This document shows positions 41,949 to 43,115 of a stretch of DNA of 43,115 nucleotides, piece by piece (within the stretch, counting starts at the first letter, position 1; each line of letters starts with the position of its first letter). Origin of the DNA: Anaerolineae bacterium (lineage in GTDB: Bacteria; Chloroflexota; Anaerolineae; 4572-78; J111); the NCBI GenBank assembly GCA_016926805.1, contig JAFGNV010000047.1:1-43115 (forward strand), read 5' to 3'. The notes beneath the pieces were generated by a model. That model searched no databases, was not told where the DNA came from, and saw nothing but the letters and a program-made list of their open reading frames with translations. The position numbers were made by a program, and so were the translations under genes.

Positions 41949-43035
41949 AAATTAAGGGTGAGTAAGGTGGCTAACTTGTCTTTGTGAATATCGTGAGTGT
42001 GAGTCAGACAAGAAGTGATAGCCTCTTTGAAGGCATCAAAGGCGGGATAGTATTGGGTGGCCAAACACTCTTTTTTGACAAATTTCCATAACCGTTCAAT
42101 CAAATTCAAATTAGGCGAATAAGGAGGCAAGAACAGCAATTCAATCTCGAGCGCAGCGGCGGCATCGATCACTAATCGACAGCGTTGATAACGAGCATTA
42201 TCCAGAACCACACTCAAGGGGTCATCGGGAAAAAGGAGCCGGAGTTTCAACAGCAAATGACAGACACACAGCGCATTGATGTAGCTGTCATTGGTGACGG
42301 TTACCAGTTGGTGAGTGACTGCATCCAAAGCCCCCAAGACATTGAAACGTTGCCGACCCCTGGGCGCTTTGATGAAGACCCGGGCAAAGCACCACAGAAA
42401 GCCCAGAAAGGGTCGCAAGACAAAATGGGCGGCATCGACAAAGAAGAGCCGGCGCTGGCCTTGTTGGGCTTCTTCCAGCCGGGGGTTCAGTTTTTTTTCA
42501 GAAATTCTGCCTGGGCTTGTGGATCAGCTTTGGCCGGCACTTGACCCGTTTTCAGCCGCTTGAGCCCAATCCTGGTCAGATATCGACGGACTTGGTCTGG
42601 ACTGCGACACACGCCGGTCAACTGTTCAATCCGAGCGGCTGCTTCTTTCATATTCTGGGCCGGCCTGACCTTGAATTCTGCTTCCAGTGTGGCTCGATGC
42701 GGGTCCAGAGCACTTTCAGGTTGATAGAATTTGCGAACCTTCAGCGCTTCAAGCCCGCCAGCTTGATAGAGCCTCAAATAACCTCTGAGTGTCTTTGGGG
42801 TAATCCCGACCATTTGACCGATCTCTTGATGGGGGTAGCCCAATGCTTTCAGATGCAGCGTTTCCATACGGCGTCTAACTCGTCGGTCTGGATGTGACTG
42901 TTTTTCTTGCTGTAATGCTTTGATCTCTGCTTCACTAAATTCTATCCGGATCATTGGCCTTTTCTCTTTTTAATCCTATTTTACTGTTCTATTTCTCCTT
43001 TTCAATTTTCTGTTATTTTTTTATGCTGTCCAGTA
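41909..43035 (-). mobile_element. IS630-family insertion sequence, about 1.13 kb, structurally complete
   Basis: Ends TACTCGACGGCATCAT (from 41909) and, on the complement, TACTGGACAGCATAAA (ending 43035) are imperfect inverted repeats, flanked by TA at 41907-41908 and 43036-43037, the expected IS630/Tc1 target. It contains one transposase encoded in two overlapping frames. Confidence 0.88.
41921..42954 (-). CDS. IS630-family transposase, two frames joined by -1 frameshifting
   Basis: The first frame (42954-42487, 155 residues) is a helix-turn-helix domain: SEAEIKALQQEK, GYPHQEIGQMVGITPKTLRG. The second frame carries the DDE catalytic domain: FFVDAAHF (Asp), VVLDNARYQR (Asp) and NLIERLWKFVKKECL (Glu), ending at 41921. 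At the end of the first frame the message reads CTG AAA AAA AAC TGA. A -1 slip on the eight-A run (T-run at 42491-42498) yields EFLKKKLNPRLEEAQQGQRR, which joins the two domains in one protein of about 345 residues. AAAAGG precedes the start. Confidence 0.88.
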
Positions 43036-43115
43036 TAACAAGCGCAAACCTAACTGAAACAAGCTCAAGTCACAACGGTCGGTGCGATGAATGATGGCGG
43101 TCCATTGATCACGGA

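Larger units (their letters stand above)
41850..43115 (-). pseudogene. 3' end of another transposase gene, interrupted by the IS630 element and cut by the window edge
   Basis: Minus-strand translation from 43115 gives DQWTAIIHRTDRCDLSLFQL-GLRL. If the IS630 element (41909-43035) and one TA are removed, it continues in frame LDHFLNNDFHIPFALAWID to a TAA at 41850-41852. The R-T-D-R-C-D-L-S-L-F-Q-L-G-L-R-L-L run is typical of the C-terminal end of a family of IS4-type transposases. The rest lies outside the window. Confidence 0.65.

Noticed and set aside
1-43115. CRISPR array
   Set aside because: No regularly spaced direct repeats of 23-40 bp were seen; the repeats present are palindromic and dispersed.

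Overview
The window looks like a chromosomal segment of a Chloroflexota bacterium, probably of the Anaerolineae type. This is inferred from the gene complement, not from a marker phylogeny: a class II (B12-dependent) ribonucleotide reductase with NrdR, a SecA with an N-terminal charged insertion and SEC-C tail, an MrfA-type DEAH helicase, a CpaE-like ATPase fused to a receiver domain, multi-GAF histidine kinases, a cyclic-nucleotide-domain patatin, and several short palindromic repeat families. Most genes are housekeeping or signalling genes on the minus strand. They are separated by accessory patches rich in repeats and decayed genes.

Layout. 1-5.7 kb: an arabinofuranosidase/isochorismatase-like pair, an O-methyltransferase and a two-gene membrane-protein operon, mixed with gene remnants (a DinB-like stump, the tail of an endonuclease/exonuclease/phosphatase protein, the head of a metallophosphoesterase). 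5.7-8.1 kb: one visibly AT-richer gene for a NACHT NTPase with an N-terminal nuclease-like domain, a candidate solitary defence gene. 8.1-9.15 kb: a RAYT (Y1/HUH) transposase with its own REP palindromes, some of them inside its reading frame, inserted beside a remnant that joins a Cys-depleted YgiT-type zinc finger to a decayed copy of the nrdJ 3' end. 9.16-12.6 kb: nrdR-nrdJ with two NrdR boxes over a plausible promoter. 12.8-21.3 kb: MrfA-like helicase, REC-CpaE ATPase, HAD hydrolase, tRNA-Val(GAC), SCP2-like protein, pterin dehydratase, metallophosphoesterase, thioesterase and a small Cys-rich protein. 21.7-27.4 kb: TPR/L,D-transpeptidase, cNMP-patatin, a NarL-type histidine kinase and a DUF3307 membrane protein. 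27.4-33.8 kb: a minus-strand run of winged-helix protein, KaiC-like ATPase, two small membrane proteins, a four-GAF histidine kinase and adenosine deaminase. 34-39.7 kb: secA and two GT4 glycosyltransferases, the latter behind a promoter followed at once by an intrinsic terminator. 39.9-43.1 kb: nested mobile elements.

The clearest new material is in the mobile DNA. (1) A family of very small inverted-repeat elements (37, 80 and 88 bp; ends GGGTSYGTCC-like) is flanked by intact 8-9 bp target duplications at three loci, one of them in the leader of the pterin dehydratase gene. (2) An IS630-family element with a -1 frameshift site sits in the 3' end of another transposase gene, and a 68-bp non-autonomous element with matching ends sits in an adjacent DDE transposase. 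Removing either insertion together with one TA restores the interrupted reading frame exactly. (3) REP palindromes have become coding sequence inside the RAYT gene. The NACHT-nuclease protein and the KaiC-like/winged-helix/multi-GAF kinase cluster are the best candidates for undescribed functional systems.
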